A stretch of 64,000 nt of DNA from Botrimarina hoheduenensis (GCF_007859815.1 NZ_SJPH01000008.1:1-64000), one strand, 5' to 3'; positions 15,863-25,164 are shown, numbered from the stretch's first letter. Translations and numbers: made by a program. Notes: a model not told the origin generated them from the sequence alone.

Positions 15863-15880
15863 CCATTTGGCTACGGCGCC
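15809..15880 (-). tRNA. tRNA-Cys (GCA)
   Basis: On the minus strand the 72-nt gene has a 7-bp acceptor stem (GGCGCCG/CGGCGCC), D-arm AGCCAAATGGCTAA, an anticodon arm TCGGATTGCAAATCCGA with anticodon GCA, T-arm GGCGGTTCGATTCCGCC and discriminator T, as expected for tRNA-Cys. CCA is not encoded. It serves as attachment gene for the element to its left. The second att copy was not found in the window. Confidence 0.95.
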
Positions 15881-16214
15881 AGTTTTTGTCGCGAGAAATC
15901 TGGTCGTAAACGTCCGAGCATGTCGCCCCACGCTTGCCGATGACAGACTATCTGCGACGGTTGTGCAGGATGTATCGACCGGTGACACCACCGCACTAAA
16001 GCCGAAAGTACGAAATGCGGGGGGAATGGTCAAGCGATGCCGATCGCGGCATCTTTCAGGCTTGCGGATGGTGAGCGTTGAGGCCGGCACCGATTGTGCC
16101 GCCGGAAGGGAGCTTCCTGGGGAGGGTGCTCGCAACGCGTCGATGTCGGACTGCGTGGCGTGCCGGTGTTAGACATGTCCACCCCCTCTGGTCCTCCCGG
16201 AGCTACCGGTCACG
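15881..16214. other. intergenic between tRNA-Cys and the small exported protein
   Basis: No gene is supported in these 334 bp. It should contain the promoter of tRNA-Cys (leftward) and of the gene at 16215 (rightward), but no clear -10/-35 pair stands out. Confidence 0.4.
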
Positions 16215-16586
16215 ATGAACGTTCGCTACTCCGCTCAACTGCTCTTGGCTGTGCTTGCGCTGACCGTTAGCAGCTTGGCCACGGCTCAAGACATGGCGCT
16301 CGACGGAGAATCGGTGCCGGCCGAGCAGCGGCAGTCCGGCTGGGACTATGAGCAGAGCGTGGCACCGTCCACTCCGACCCAGATCATCCAGCAGAAGGCC
16401 CAAAGCCGGGGCGCGCAGCGTGCCAGCCGGATCGCTGCCCAAGAGTGGTACGGGTACTCACAAGCCCGTCCACGCACCAATGCCACGCCCTTCTCGGGCA
16501 TGTATGGCACGCACTTCAATGGCAGCGTGTTCGGACGTCCGGCCGCGCACTACGCGACCCGTCCGATCATTATTGTGAACAAATGA
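16215..16586 (+). CDS. small exported protein, 123 aa
   Basis: This secreted planctomycete protein has no recognised family. A signal peptide is clear (MNVRYSAQLLLAVLALTVSS, then LATAQ before the mature part). The mature part is Gln/Ser/Arg-rich (QIIQQKAQSRGAQRAS, EWYGYSQARPRTN) and ends in a Tyr/His/Gly-rich segment with PIIIVNK. It stands alone between the tRNA and a convergent metabolic operon. Confidence 0.75.
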   Translation: MNVRYSAQLLLAVLALTVSSLATAQDMALDGESVPAEQRQSGWDYEQSVAPSTPTQIIQQKAQSRGAQRASRIAAQEWYGYSQARPRTNATPFSGMYGTHFNGSVFGRPAAHYATRPIIIVNK

Positions 16587-16649
16587 TTGGCTATTAGGTT
16601 CCGCAGCAAGCGTCCTCGCCAACAGCGGGTTTAGCTCGCTGACCCAGGC

Positions 16650-18080
16650 CTATTGTTTGGTACGGATGACGAGCAGCCGCTCTTCGGTCATGTCGGCGAT
16701 CGCGTAGCGGATGCCTTCACGTCCCAGGCCTGAGTCCTTCACGCCGCCGTAGGGCATGTTGTCGACCCGCCAGCTGGGGACGTCGCCGATGACAACGCCG
16801 CCCACCTCGAGTGTGTCCCACGCTTGTTGGATCTTGTCCCAGTTGCGGGTGAAGATGCCGGCTTGTAGGCCGAATTTGCTGTTGTTGACTTCCTTGAGCG
16901 CGGCGTCGTAAGACTTGAAGGGGCTCAGCAACGCGACGGGACCAAAAGCCTCTTCGGTGCAAAGGTCTTGATCGGTAGGCACGCCTTCCAGCAGCGTTGC
17001 TTGAAGCATTGCCCCGTCTCGGTGACCGCCGCACAGGATTTTTCCTCCGGCGGCAACAGCCGATTGGATCCATCCGTCGAGGCGTTTGGCCTCGCCTTCG
17101 CTGATCATCGGGCCGATGAAAGTGTCCTCTTTTTTGGGGTCACCGGCGATGAGTTTCTTGGTGGCCGCGATCAACTTTTCTTTGAGGGCGTCGTAGATCT
17201 TCTCGTGAACCAAGATCCGCTGCACGCCGATGCAGCTCTGGCCCGATTGGTAGAACGCCCCGATGACCAGCCGTCCGACCGCGTCATCCAGGTCGGCGTC
17301 TTCATCGACAACGCAAGCGGCGTTGCCCCCGAGTTCGAGGATCACGGGCTTCTTCCCTGCGCGGGCTTTAAGGTCCCAACCCACAGCCGGCGAGCCGGTG
17401 AACGAGAGCAGCTTCAGCCGCTCATCGGTCGTGAACTGATCCGCTCCGTCGCGATGACAGGGCAGGATGCTGAACGCTCCAGCTGGCAAGTCGGTTTCGG
17501 CAAGGACCTCGCCAATGACGATGGCACCGATCGGCGTTCGGCTGGCCGGCTTCAGCACGAACGGGCAGCCCGCCGCGATCGCCGGGGCGACTTTGTGGGC
17601 CGCCAGGTTGAGCGGGAAGTTAAACGGCGAGATGAATGAACAGGGCCCGATCGGCACGCGCTGCACAAAGCCCCGGTAACCACGTGCGCGGGCCGATATC
17701 TCGAGTGTGGGAATCTCTCCGTCGATCCGGACCGCTTCTTCGGCGGCAATGCGAAACGTATCGATCAACCGCGCGACCTCGCCCCGGGCGTCCTTGATCG
17801 GCTTGCCCGCTTCGATACAGAGGCTCATCGCCAGTTCATCGGCCCGATCGCGAAACCGATCCACACAGTGTTGCAGCACCGCTTGACGTTCGTACGGCCG
17901 CATCAGCCGCATGGGCTCGGTGGCCTTGACCGCTGCAGCGATTCCCCGCTCGATGTCGGCCGATGACGCCATCGCAACACGCGTGGCAACCGCGCCCGTG
18001 AACTTGTCGGTTACCTCCAGGTCGGTGTTAGGGGCCTCGGGCTTGTTGGCGAGGTAGAAAGGGTACGAGTCTGCAAGCAT
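16650..18080 (-). CDS. NAD(P)-dependent aldehyde dehydrogenase
   Basis: This 476-aa ALDH-superfamily enzyme oxidises an aldehyde to the acid. Visible landmarks are Asn154 in SPFNFPLNLAAHKVAP, Lys177 in LKPASRTP, FTGSPAVGWDLK (cofactor-binding turn), the general base Glu249 in ILELGGNAACVVDEDADL, and the nucleophile Cys283 in GQSCIGVQR. MLADSYPF is preferred as start; upstream ATGs add a 40-residue Arg/Ser-rich stretch unlike the family. It lies 127 bp downstream of an acetolactate synthase-like gene on the same strand, so both may handle 2-oxo-acid or aldehyde intermediates. The exact substrate cannot be told. Confidence 0.9.
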   Translation of the reverse strand: MLADSYPFYLANKPEAPNTDLEVTDKFTGAVATRVAMASSADIERGIAAAVKATEPMRLMRPYERQAVLQHCVDRFRDRADELAMSLCIEAGKPIKDARGEVARLIDTFRIAAEEAVRIDGEIPTLEISARARGYRGFVQRVPIGPCSFISPFNFPLNLAAHKVAPAIAAGCPFVLKPASRTPIGAIVIGEVLAETDLPAGAFSILPCHRDGADQFTTDERLKLLSFTGSPAVGWDLKARAGKKPVILELGGNAACVVDEDADLDDAVGRLVIGAFYQSGQSCIGVQRILVHEKIYDALKEKLIAATKKLIAGDPKKEDTFIGPMISEGEAKRLDGWIQSAVAAGGKILCGGHRDGAMLQATLLEGVPTDQDLCTEEAFGPVALLSPFKSYDAALKEVNNSKFGLQAGIFTRNWDKIQQAWDTLEVGGVVIGDVPSWRVDNMPYGGVKDSGLGREGIRYAIADMTEERLLVIRTKQ

Positions 18081-18207
18081 GGAAGTCTTCCGCCGAAGGA
18101 CCTCAAGCCGAATTGCGCGGCAAGCGGTGGAGGATAGCGATCGAAGTAGAGTGAACGAGTGGGGCGGGGCAGCATTCTCAGAGAGAAAGCCAACCCGCAC
18201 GCTGCGG

Positions 18208-19848
18208 CTACAACGCAGCCGCCAGCTCCGTGATCTGCTGGTTCAGCAACTCGATATTTACCGAGTAATCTACCGGACAGTCGATTATATCGACCCCCGG
18301 TGTATCGCGGCAGCGCTCGAGGGTCGGAAGCAGGTCTTCGGCCGATTCGATCCGGTGTCCGCGGGCCCCGTAGGCTTCGGCGAGCTTCACAAAGTCGGGA
18401 TTCGTGAAGTCGAGGCCGTAATCAGTGTAGCCCTCAGCGGTTTGCTTCCACTTGATCATGCCGTATCCCGAGTCGTTGAGAATGAGCACGTTCAGATTGA
18501 GTTTCAGACGGACCGCGGTTTCGAGGTCTTGCTCGTTCATCAAGAATCCCCCGTCACCGCAGATGGCCATTACGAATCGCTCGGGGTGAACGATCTGCGC
18601 GGCGATAGCGGCAGGCAGCCCCGCACCCATGGTGGCCAGCGCGTTGTCCAGCAGCAGCGTGTTGGGTTCGTGCGCCTTGTAGTTGCGTGCAAACCAGATC
18701 TTGTACATGCCGTTGTCGAGCGACAGAACGCCGTCCGAGGGCGTTATGGTCTGCACCTCGGAAACCAAGCGGGCTGGCGTGAGAGGGAATCGATCATCGG
18801 CGGCGTGTTCGGCTTGGTTGGCTTCGAGCGCCTGCTTGACCTCGAAGAAGCGGGAAAAATCCCATGTGCTTTGCGGACGGATCTCGTTACCCAGCCGCCA
18901 AACGCTGTTAGCGATATCTCCGACAACCTCAACGTGCGGGAAGTAGACCGGATCGACTTCGGCTGAAGTGAAGTTAACGTGGATCACCTTGACGCCGCCT
19001 GGCGTCATGAAGAAGGGCGGCTTTTCCACGACGTCATGGCCCACGTTAATAATCAGATCCGCCGCGTCGATCGCGCGGTGCAGAAAGTCGCCCGCCGAGA
19101 GCGCAGCCGTGCCGAGACACAATTCGCTATCATCGTCGATCACTCCTTTACCCATCTGCGTCGTAAAGAAGGGGATCCCCGTTTGGTGGACGAAGCGTTG
19201 CAGCATGCGGCTGGAGAGCCGACGGTTGGCACCGGCCCCGATCAACAGCAGCGGCCGTTTGGCCGTCTCGGTCAACTCGATCGCGTGCTGGATCGACTTC
19301 TCATCGGCGCTGGGGCGACGGACCTTGCTGCGTGGCATAACGGGCGCGTCGGTCTTTTCTTTTGCGATGTCTTCGGGCAACTCGAGGTGGACCGCCCCGG
19401 GGCGCTCCTCTTCGGCAACACGAAACGCTTCTCGCACGCGCGACGGGATATTGTCTCCCGAGACAATCTGCTTGGTGTACTTGGTCAGGGGTCGCATCAT
19501 GTCGACCGTGTCGATGATCTGAAAATGGCCCTGCTTGCTCGACTTGATGGGCTTTTGGCCGGTGATCATCAGCATCGGCATGGCTCCCAGCTGCGCGTAG
19601 GCCGCGGCCGTCACGAAGTTGGTTGCTCCCGGTCCCAGTGTCGAGAGGCACACGCCCGCTTTTCCGGTCAGCCGACCATAGGTTGCTGCCATGAAACCAG
19701 CCGCTTGCTCGTGGCGTGTCAGCACAAGGCGGATGTTCGATCGTGAGAGCGAATCGAGTAGGTCGAGGTTCTCTTCTCCGGGGATGCCGAAGAGATACTC
19801 AACGCCCTCTGCCTCAAGCGCGCGGACAAACAGATCAGAAGCTTTCAT
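18208..19848 (-). CDS. acetolactate synthase-like thiamine-diphosphate enzyme, large subunit
   Basis: This 546-aa ThDP-dependent enzyme probably condenses two pyruvates to acetolactate. The pyrimidine-binding domain has FGIPGEENLDLLDSLSRS and the catalytic Glu49 in TRHEQAAGFMAATYGR. The ThDP/Mg motif is CGDGGFLMNEQDLETAVRLK ending in NDSGYGM. No regulatory small subunit gene is adjacent, so it looks more like a stand-alone (catabolic, AlsS-like) type or a related decarboxylase than biosynthetic IlvB. It sits upstream of the aldehyde dehydrogenase. The ATG at 19848 is preceded by AAGAG; an ATG 17 codons upstream is possible. Confidence 0.85.
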   Translation of the reverse strand: MKASDLFVRALEAEGVEYLFGIPGEENLDLLDSLSRSNIRLVLTRHEQAAGFMAATYGRLTGKAGVCLSTLGPGATNFVTAAAYAQLGAMPMLMITGQKPIKSSKQGHFQIIDTVDMMRPLTKYTKQIVSGDNIPSRVREAFRVAEEERPGAVHLELPEDIAKEKTDAPVMPRSKVRRPSADEKSIQHAIELTETAKRPLLLIGAGANRRLSSRMLQRFVHQTGIPFFTTQMGKGVIDDDSELCLGTAALSAGDFLHRAIDAADLIINVGHDVVEKPPFFMTPGGVKVIHVNFTSAEVDPVYFPHVEVVGDIANSVWRLGNEIRPQSTWDFSRFFEVKQALEANQAEHAADDRFPLTPARLVSEVQTITPSDGVLSLDNGMYKIWFARNYKAHEPNTLLLDNALATMGAGLPAAIAAQIVHPERFVMAICGDGGFLMNEQDLETAVRLKLNLNVLILNDSGYGMIKWKQTAEGYTDYGLDFTNPDFVKLAEAYGARGHRIESAEDLLPTLERCRDTPGVDIIDCPVDYSVNIELLNQQITELAAAL

Positions 19849-19929
19849 CGAGCGCTCTTGGATTTGCGATGGTTCGGGAAGGATTGACGGCGGCATCAAG
19901 CGTGTGTCCCGCGGCTAGCCGCGGGACCG

Positions 19930-21462
19930 TTACTTGGTCCAAGCGAACCATTTTGCGAGAACCCACTGCGCTGTCGAGGTCAGCTTCGTGCGGTTGTACT
20001 GGTCGCCGAGCTTGCGGATCGCTTCGCCGACGGTTGGATAAGGGTGAATCGCTCCGGCGATCTTGCCCAGGCCAATTCCGTGGGTCATCGCCAATGAAAC
20101 CTCGCCGATCATGTCTCCCGCATTGGGCGCCACGATCGTCGCACCGACGATCTTGTCGGTCCCGGCGCTGGTAATCAGCTTGACGAATCCCTCGGTCTCT
20201 CCTTCAAGCAACGAGCGATCGATCTCGCGTAGATCGATTCGGTAGGTATCGACCGGCACACCCCGTCCACGGGCCTGCTGCTCGGTCAGGCCGACCCCCG
20301 CTACCTCGGGCGAGGTATAAGTACACCAGGGGATCACCAGCGACGACGCCTTACCACGGTTGGCGGGCCATGGCATGAGCGCATTACGCACAACAAGGCG
20401 TGCCTGAAAATCGGCGGCATGCGTAAACTTGGCGGGAGAACAGACGTCGCCCGCGGCGTAGATGTGTGCGTTGGTGGTTTGCAGTCGGTCGTTCACCCGG
20501 ATCCCTCGTCGAGGGTCAACTTCAACCCCCGCGACGTCCAGTCCCAAGCCTTCGACATTCGGCGCGCGCCCAACCGCGATTAGCAGACGTTGTGCGATGA
20601 TTTGACCGTGGGGGCTGCTGACGATAACCCTGCTGTGCGGGCCCGCTGCCACCGACAATTCTGTCCCCCCGCCAAGCAGCTGAACTCCGTCGCGCTCTAG
20701 CGACGCGGCTAATAGCGGAGCGGCATCCGCATCGTCACGGGGGAAGATCCCCTTGTCGTCCGTGAACAACGTGACGCGACTGCCGAGCCGCGCGAACGCC
20801 TGAGCCAGCTCGCATCCGATGGGTCCCCCCCCAACGACGGCCAGTGATTCGGGCAGCTCCGTTAAGGAAAAGACGGTTTCGTTGGTGAGATATTCGATCG
20901 AATCAAGGCCCGGGATCGGCGGTGCCGCGGCCCGGCCCCCGGTGGCAATCACCGCGCGGCGGTAACGCAGCACCGCGCTGCCCGCCATTCCCGTTACGGC
21001 GAGGGTATTGTCGCCGGCAAAGTGGCCCTCACCGCGGAAGACATCGACCCCTTTTAGCGTGAAGCGCTCTGCCGAGTCGTGGGGGCTGATGTCAGCCCGG
21101 AGGCGACGCATCCGTTCCATCGCGGCGGAAAAATCGACCTGGTAGCCCCCGGCGACGTGGACACCAAACCGGTTGGCATCGCGAACGGCCGCTGCCGCCC
21201 GCGCCGCGGCGATAACCCCCTTCGAGGGAACGCATCCGACGTTGAGGCAATCGCCTCCCATCAGACGGCGCTCGATCAGCGCTACCCTGGCACCGAGCCC
21301 GGCGGCGGCCGCTGCGGTGACGAGTCCCGCCGTACCGGCCCCGAGAACCACCAAGTGATACCGATCCGCAGCGGGCGGATTCTTCCAGTCGGGCGGAGCG
21401 ACATTCGCCTCCAGCCGCAGGTTAGCTTCGGTGGCGGGCAGTAACTCAGGAAAGGTGGGCAT
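19930..21462 (-). CDS. flavin-dependent pyridine nucleotide-disulfide oxidoreductase (mercuric reductase-like)
   Basis: This 510-aa FAD enzyme has the dihydrolipoamide dehydrogenase/mercuric reductase architecture. The FAD site is GAGTAG (41-46), the redox pair Cys72/Cys77 in GGDCLNVGCVPSK, the NAD(P) site VVGGGPIGCELAQAFARLG, a second FAD motif in HIYAAGDV, and the dimerisation domain ends with the His-Pro-Thr region (AIHPYPTVGEAIRKL). It lacks an N-terminal heavy-metal-associated domain and the C-terminal vicinal Cys pair of true MerA. An N-terminal extension of about 33 residues is present. It is the last gene of a DUF547-TVP38-reductase series, an arrangement I recall from other marine bacteria. 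Confidence 0.85.
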   Translation of the reverse strand: MPTFPELLPATEANLRLEANVAPPDWKNPPAADRYHLVVLGAGTAGLVTAAAAAGLGARVALIERRLMGGDCLNVGCVPSKGVIAAARAAAAVRDANRFGVHVAGGYQVDFSAAMERMRRLRADISPHDSAERFTLKGVDVFRGEGHFAGDNTLAVTGMAGSAVLRYRRAVIATGGRAAAPPIPGLDSIEYLTNETVFSLTELPESLAVVGGGPIGCELAQAFARLGSRVTLFTDDKGIFPRDDADAAPLLAASLERDGVQLLGGGTELSVAAGPHSRVIVSSPHGQIIAQRLLIAVGRAPNVEGLGLDVAGVEVDPRRGIRVNDRLQTTNAHIYAAGDVCSPAKFTHAADFQARLVVRNALMPWPANRGKASSLVIPWCTYTSPEVAGVGLTEQQARGRGVPVDTYRIDLREIDRSLLEGETEGFVKLITSAGTDKIVGATIVAPNAGDMIGEVSLAMTHGIGLGKIAGAIHPYPTVGEAIRKLGDQYNRTKLTSTAQWVLAKWFAWTK

Positions 21463-21543
21463 TGAAGCTCAGGGCGGGGCAGGGGGGCGTGGCAGAGAAG
21501 TACAAGTAAGAAGCAGGCGGGATAGCGAGTGGCCTAACTTCGG

Positions 21544-22359
21544 TTAAAAAGGGTTATCGCTCGTTGCGGAGCTGGGCGTTGGCCGCAGCCAGCCGATCAT
21601 TTTCTTAGCGGCCAGGGGGAACACCCCCAGCAAAGTGAAAGCGACGCCGATCTGAGTCAGCTGTGAAGGTGAAAAAACGGCTGCGGCACCTTGCTGCGTG
21701 AGCGTCTGTAAGTCGGGGATTCTTGAGCCCGCGTAGCAGTACACCGCTGTGCCCGGCAACATGCCGAGTTGACTGACCCACCAAAAGGTCGCGGCCTTGA
21801 TTTTGGTGAGCCCCATCACGGTGTTGATCACAAAGAAGGGCACCGCCGGGATCAGCCGCAAGGTGAACAGATAGAAGGCCCCTTCTCGCTGGAGCGCTTG
21901 ATCGAACGCCTGAAGCTTGTCGCTCAACCGTCGCTGCACAGCCTCGCGGAACAGGTAGCGGCTCAGCAAGAACGCGATTGTGGCCCCGGCAGTGGCCGCA
22001 AAGCTCACCAGCAGCGTGGCGGGGCCCCAGCCGAAGCCCCACCCCATCAGCAAGGTCATCAGCGCCGCCCCCGGCAACGAAAGCCCCGTCACGGTCACGT
22101 ACACCAAAAAGGCGAGGCCGAAGACCAGCCCGGGTCGGTTGGCTTGCAGGCTGCGCAGCGTGCTTTCTTGCTCGGCGAGCCAAGCAAGCGTCTCCGCGTT
22201 GCCGAACTTCCAGTAAGCCCCGGCCACAATCATGACGAGCAACCCCAAGAGAGCGGCCTTCGCTAACCCTTGAGAAGAGGCCGATCGCGACGCCGTGGAG
22301 GGCGAACCAGCTTCTGCGGTGGTGTCTTCCGGTGGCGTTCTCGCGAGCTTATCAGCCAT
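21544..22359 (-). CDS. TVP38/TMEM64 (VTT-domain) membrane protein
   Basis: This 271-aa inner-membrane protein has five or six hydrophobic segments and the VTT/SNARE-associated core: GLSLPGAALMTLLMGWGFGW, then LLSRYLFREAVQRRL, FTLRLIPAVPFFVINTVMGL and GMLPGTAVYCYAGS. A low-complexity Thr/Ser-rich N-terminus (about 35 residues) precedes the first helix. MADKLART is chosen as start; upstream ATGs would overlap the DUF547 gene by far. VTT proteins act in lipid or envelope homeostasis. It lies between the DUF547 and oxidoreductase genes. Confidence 0.88.
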   Translation of the reverse strand: MADKLARTPPEDTTAEAGSPSTASRSASSQGLAKAALLGLLVMIVAGAYWKFGNAETLAWLAEQESTLRSLQANRPGLVFGLAFLVYVTVTGLSLPGAALMTLLMGWGFGWGPATLLVSFAATAGATIAFLLSRYLFREAVQRRLSDKLQAFDQALQREGAFYLFTLRLIPAVPFFVINTVMGLTKIKAATFWWVSQLGMLPGTAVYCYAGSRIPDLQTLTQQGAAAVFSPSQLTQIGVAFTLLGVFPLAAKKMIGWLRPTPSSATSDNPF

Positions 22360-22489
22360 CGCAGATCCGGGACGAAGGTCAGGCGAACGATCAAGTACGA
22401 GGGGCAGACGGGGCTGTTGGCGGCCTGCGCTTGAACCCTCGTGCTTGCCGAATCCAAGAGCGGCTTTCAGCAAGACAGTCCCGCAGCCG

Positions 22490-23356
22490 TCAGGGTTGTT
22501 CGTTAAGGTGCCAGTCGTATTCGAGATAACTGACACGCGCGTTCGGTTGGGTCATCAGTGAACGCGCTGCGTTGGTCGGAAGCCATTGTGTGATCCTGCG
22601 CAAGCGTTGATCTTGCGTGGCGCCGAAGTCTTCGCCGTACCACTTCAGGATCGCGCTCAGATGGATCGTGTTGCTTGCGGGGTCGATTTGAAAGTTCTGG
22701 GACTGGGCAAAAAAGTGGCGAGCGTTCATTTCGAGTTGTGCTTCCAAAGTTTCCGGCCGATAAGCCTCGTTCAGCAGCCGTGGGCAGCCGATCGAAGCGC
22801 AGACAATCGCGAAGTGAATGCGGGGGTCACCCCGCGGTCTGAGCCGCTGGTGCTCGATGTCATCGAGCGAGACGGTCGAATCGGCAACACGCAGCTTCAG
22901 GTCCTTCCACAGGTTGTAGCCCCAGACGGTGGCCGTGTGATTGCGGATGCTGCTGGTCGGGTACTCGCGGAGGATGCCCTCGATCGTGAGGGCGTTGTAG
23001 GCGTTGATCCAGTAGGCGAGCGCGGCTTCAATCGGTGCCGCCGCTTCCAGCTCGACGGGCCCCAACGATTCTAGATAGCTCGTCAGCGCGGCCCGAGCAC
23101 CGGTGTCGGCGTGCCAGGAGCGGTAATTGACCCTCCCTTCAGAATCAACAAACCGTTGCAGCAGCGTATGCCAGGGGGTGTGTTCGATCTGATCGAGCGG
23201 AAGCCGTGCTTCTCCGGGGCTTGCTTGGCCAATCAGCAGTTCTTTCGCATCGGCGGAGCCGACAAACGCGATCGTCGCAAGCAACATTGCCCGAAGGGCG
23301 CTGCAGCTTGGCCACAGCGCTGAACGCCTGAAGACGGAGGGAGCGTATTCACGCAT
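22490..23356 (-). CDS. exported DUF547 protein
   Basis: This 288-aa DUF547 protein has a signal peptide (ALRAMLLATIAFVGSADA). The domain is recognised by WHTLLQRFVDSEGRVNY, AYWINAYNALTIEGILREYP, KLRVADSTVSLDDIEHQRLR, IHFAIVCASIGCPRLLNEAY and ILKWYGEDFG. Cys residues in the CASIGCP loop may be catalytic, as the fold is thought to resemble cysteine proteases (family inference). First gene of the leftward trio with TVP38 and the disulfide reductase. Confidence 0.88.
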   Translation of the reverse strand: MREYAPSVFRRSALWPSCSALRAMLLATIAFVGSADAKELLIGQASPGEARLPLDQIEHTPWHTLLQRFVDSEGRVNYRSWHADTGARAALTSYLESLGPVELEAAAPIEAALAYWINAYNALTIEGILREYPTSSIRNHTATVWGYNLWKDLKLRVADSTVSLDDIEHQRLRPRGDPRIHFAIVCASIGCPRLLNEAYRPETLEAQLEMNARHFFAQSQNFQIDPASNTIHLSAILKWYGEDFGATQDQRLRRITQWLPTNAARSLMTQPNARVSYLEYDWHLNEQP

Positions 23357-23707
23357 GGCGGGCATCACGGAGTGGAGTGAGCGGTGTCAAGTCTGCCCAC
23401 TATACGGCTTCTCAAGCAGAGGGGTCTCTCGCGGAACACGCTCCGCCGGAGAATCATCGGCCACGGTGCGATGGATCACTCAAGAGGTTGTCGCTCTTTC
23501 TCACGTGCTGCAGCCGCTAAACACGCTATCGGAACACTTTGACCGTGCCCAATCCCGATAAGCACCACTGGCGGTCAGTCAGATCACGGGGATACTCTTT
23601 TTACTCGAACACGCCGATTCTTCAGGAGTACCACTCCGAAGCGAGGGACGTTTGGCGACTCCGATTGAAGCGCGCTTCTTGAGACAGCTTTATAAGTTGG
23701 GTTTGTT
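23357..23707. other. divergent intergenic region
   Basis: 351 bp between the leftward DUF547 gene and the rightward phosphatase. A TATAAG box occurs at about 23690, 15 bp before the phosphatase start, but its -35 match is poor. No small gene is supported. Confidence 0.35.
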
Positions 23708-24397
23708 TTGCAACGCGTAATCGCGATCGGTGATATGCATGGCTGCCTGGAGGCGCTTGAGGCGCTCCTGCAAGCCATTGCGCCGCAGCCGGATGATCTT
23801 GTCGTAACGCTCGGCGACTACATTGACCGCGGACCCGACAGCTGCGGAGTGGTGGAGCGACTGCGGTTGCTGGCCTCGCAATGCCAGCTAGTTCCCCTGC
23901 TGGGCAATCACGAGGAGATGATGCTCTCCACGCTCGACGGCCGTGCACCGCGGGGCTGGTGGCTGAGCCACGGTGGTGAAGCCACCCAGAAGTCTTATGA
24001 TCGCCAGGCAGAGGGGCCGCGCCTGCTGCAGGAGCATCGAGAATGGCTTGCCACATGCCGGGAGTATCACGAAACCGATAGCTGGTTCTTTACCCACGCC
24101 AATTACGTTGCGTCGGAGCCGCTCATCAGCCAACCAGCCGAGGCCCTGCGTTGGCAGAGCCTTGCCGAGCATTTTCCCGGCCGGCACATGTCGGGCAAAC
24201 GTGCCGTTGTCGGCCACACCGCGCAGCGTAGCGGCGAGGTGCTGTGGACGCAGCAGCTGGTGTGCATTGACACCCACTGCTACGCCGGTGGCTGGCTGAC
24301 CGGTTTGGAGGTCACTTCGGGCCGATTATGGCAGGTCAGCCGTGGCGGAAGGCTCCGCGAACGACAAGCCGCCGTGCCGCCCCCCGGCGAACGGTGA
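23708..24397 (+). CDS. calcineurin-like (PrpA/serine-threonine type) metallophosphatase
   Basis: This 229-aa phosphoesterase has the complete dimetal motif set: GDMHG (8-12), GDYIDRG (36-42), GNHE (66-69), a later VVGHTAQ and DTHCYAGG. It resembles bacterial bis(5'-nucleosyl)-tetraphosphatase/PrpA-type protein phosphatases. The start is a TTG at 23708 (LQRVIAIGDMHG); no ATG lies close to the first motif. No signal peptide is seen, so it is cytoplasmic. The substrate (phosphoprotein or nucleotide) is undecided. Confidence 0.88.
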   Translation: MQRVIAIGDMHGCLEALEALLQAIAPQPDDLVVTLGDYIDRGPDSCGVVERLRLLASQCQLVPLLGNHEEMMLSTLDGRAPRGWWLSHGGEATQKSYDRQAEGPRLLQEHREWLATCREYHETDSWFFTHANYVASEPLISQPAEALRWQSLAEHFPGRHMSGKRAVVGHTAQRSGEVLWTQQLVCIDTHCYAGGWLTGLEVTSGRLWQVSRGGRLRERQAAVPPPGER

Positions 24398-24507
24398 GAC
24401 TCGTTTTTAGGATCCCCAACGTTTACAATCCCTGTAACGATTCGGCGGCACCGGCACAGAGCCGGCGGATTGTCGTAATACCCCCCCACCGACGGAAGAG
24501 ATCTGCC

Positions 24508-25140
24508 ATGAACCCCTCATCGCTAGCCGCTCGGCTTACCGCTCTGGTTGCTGTTACGACACTCTGCTTGCTTGGTTGCTCAAAAGGCCCCCAGGGACCG
24601 CAGGTGACCGCTGACGCCTTCCCCCGCGCCTTTCGTGCGGTGGAAGAAATGTGCGACGAGATCCTATCGGCTTGTGAAGCTGGCAAGCCCGCCGAAGCCC
24701 ACAACGCCCTGCACCAGGTCAGCAAGCGTTTTAACGCCGTGCAGACGGTTGCGCAGGTTGTGAAGATGCCTGGAGAGGTTGGTGACCAGATTGAGGCGAA
24801 GCTCATGAAGCTCGAAGCCGGCCTTTCCAAGATCGACGCCTCGCTCCACGACGACCCCAAGGCGACGATTGATGCCGAAGTCGTAGCGTCACTCCGCGAG
24901 ACGCTCTCATCGCTCCGCCAAGGATTACCGACCGAAGTGACCGCCGAGCTCATGAAGCTCGACACCCAAGCCGCTGAGCGCGAAGCCAAGCGCGCCGCGT
25001 CTGCCGAACAAGCCTCGAGTGAGGCTAAAAGCCAAACCGAGAGCGATCCTCTTCCGCCAGAAGAAGATACGGCCCCCATCGATACCGACGACACACCGGA
25101 CGCCAGCCTCGACACAGTGCCCAGCACCACGGCGAACTGA
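24508..25140 (+). CDS. predicted lipoprotein, 210 aa
   Basis: This exported lipoprotein has the signal peptide MNPSSLAARLTALVAVTTLC and a lipobox (LLGC, Cys25). Helical and heptad-like segments follow (about 40-150), with repeats of the type LMKLEAGLSKIDASL and ELMKLDTQAAEREAKR, then an acidic Asp/Thr/Pro-rich tail. No family is recognised. GGAAGAGATC precedes the ATG. Confidence 0.75.
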   Translation: MNPSSLAARLTALVAVTTLCLLGCSKGPQGPQVTADAFPRAFRAVEEMCDEILSACEAGKPAEAHNALHQVSKRFNAVQTVAQVVKMPGEVGDQIEAKLMKLEAGLSKIDASLHDDPKATIDAEVVASLRETLSSLRQGLPTEVTAELMKLDTQAAEREAKRAASAEQASSEAKSQTESDPLPPEEDTAPIDTDDTPDASLDTVPSTTAN

Positions 25141-25164
25141 CCTTGCCGCCGCCGTGTCGCAACC

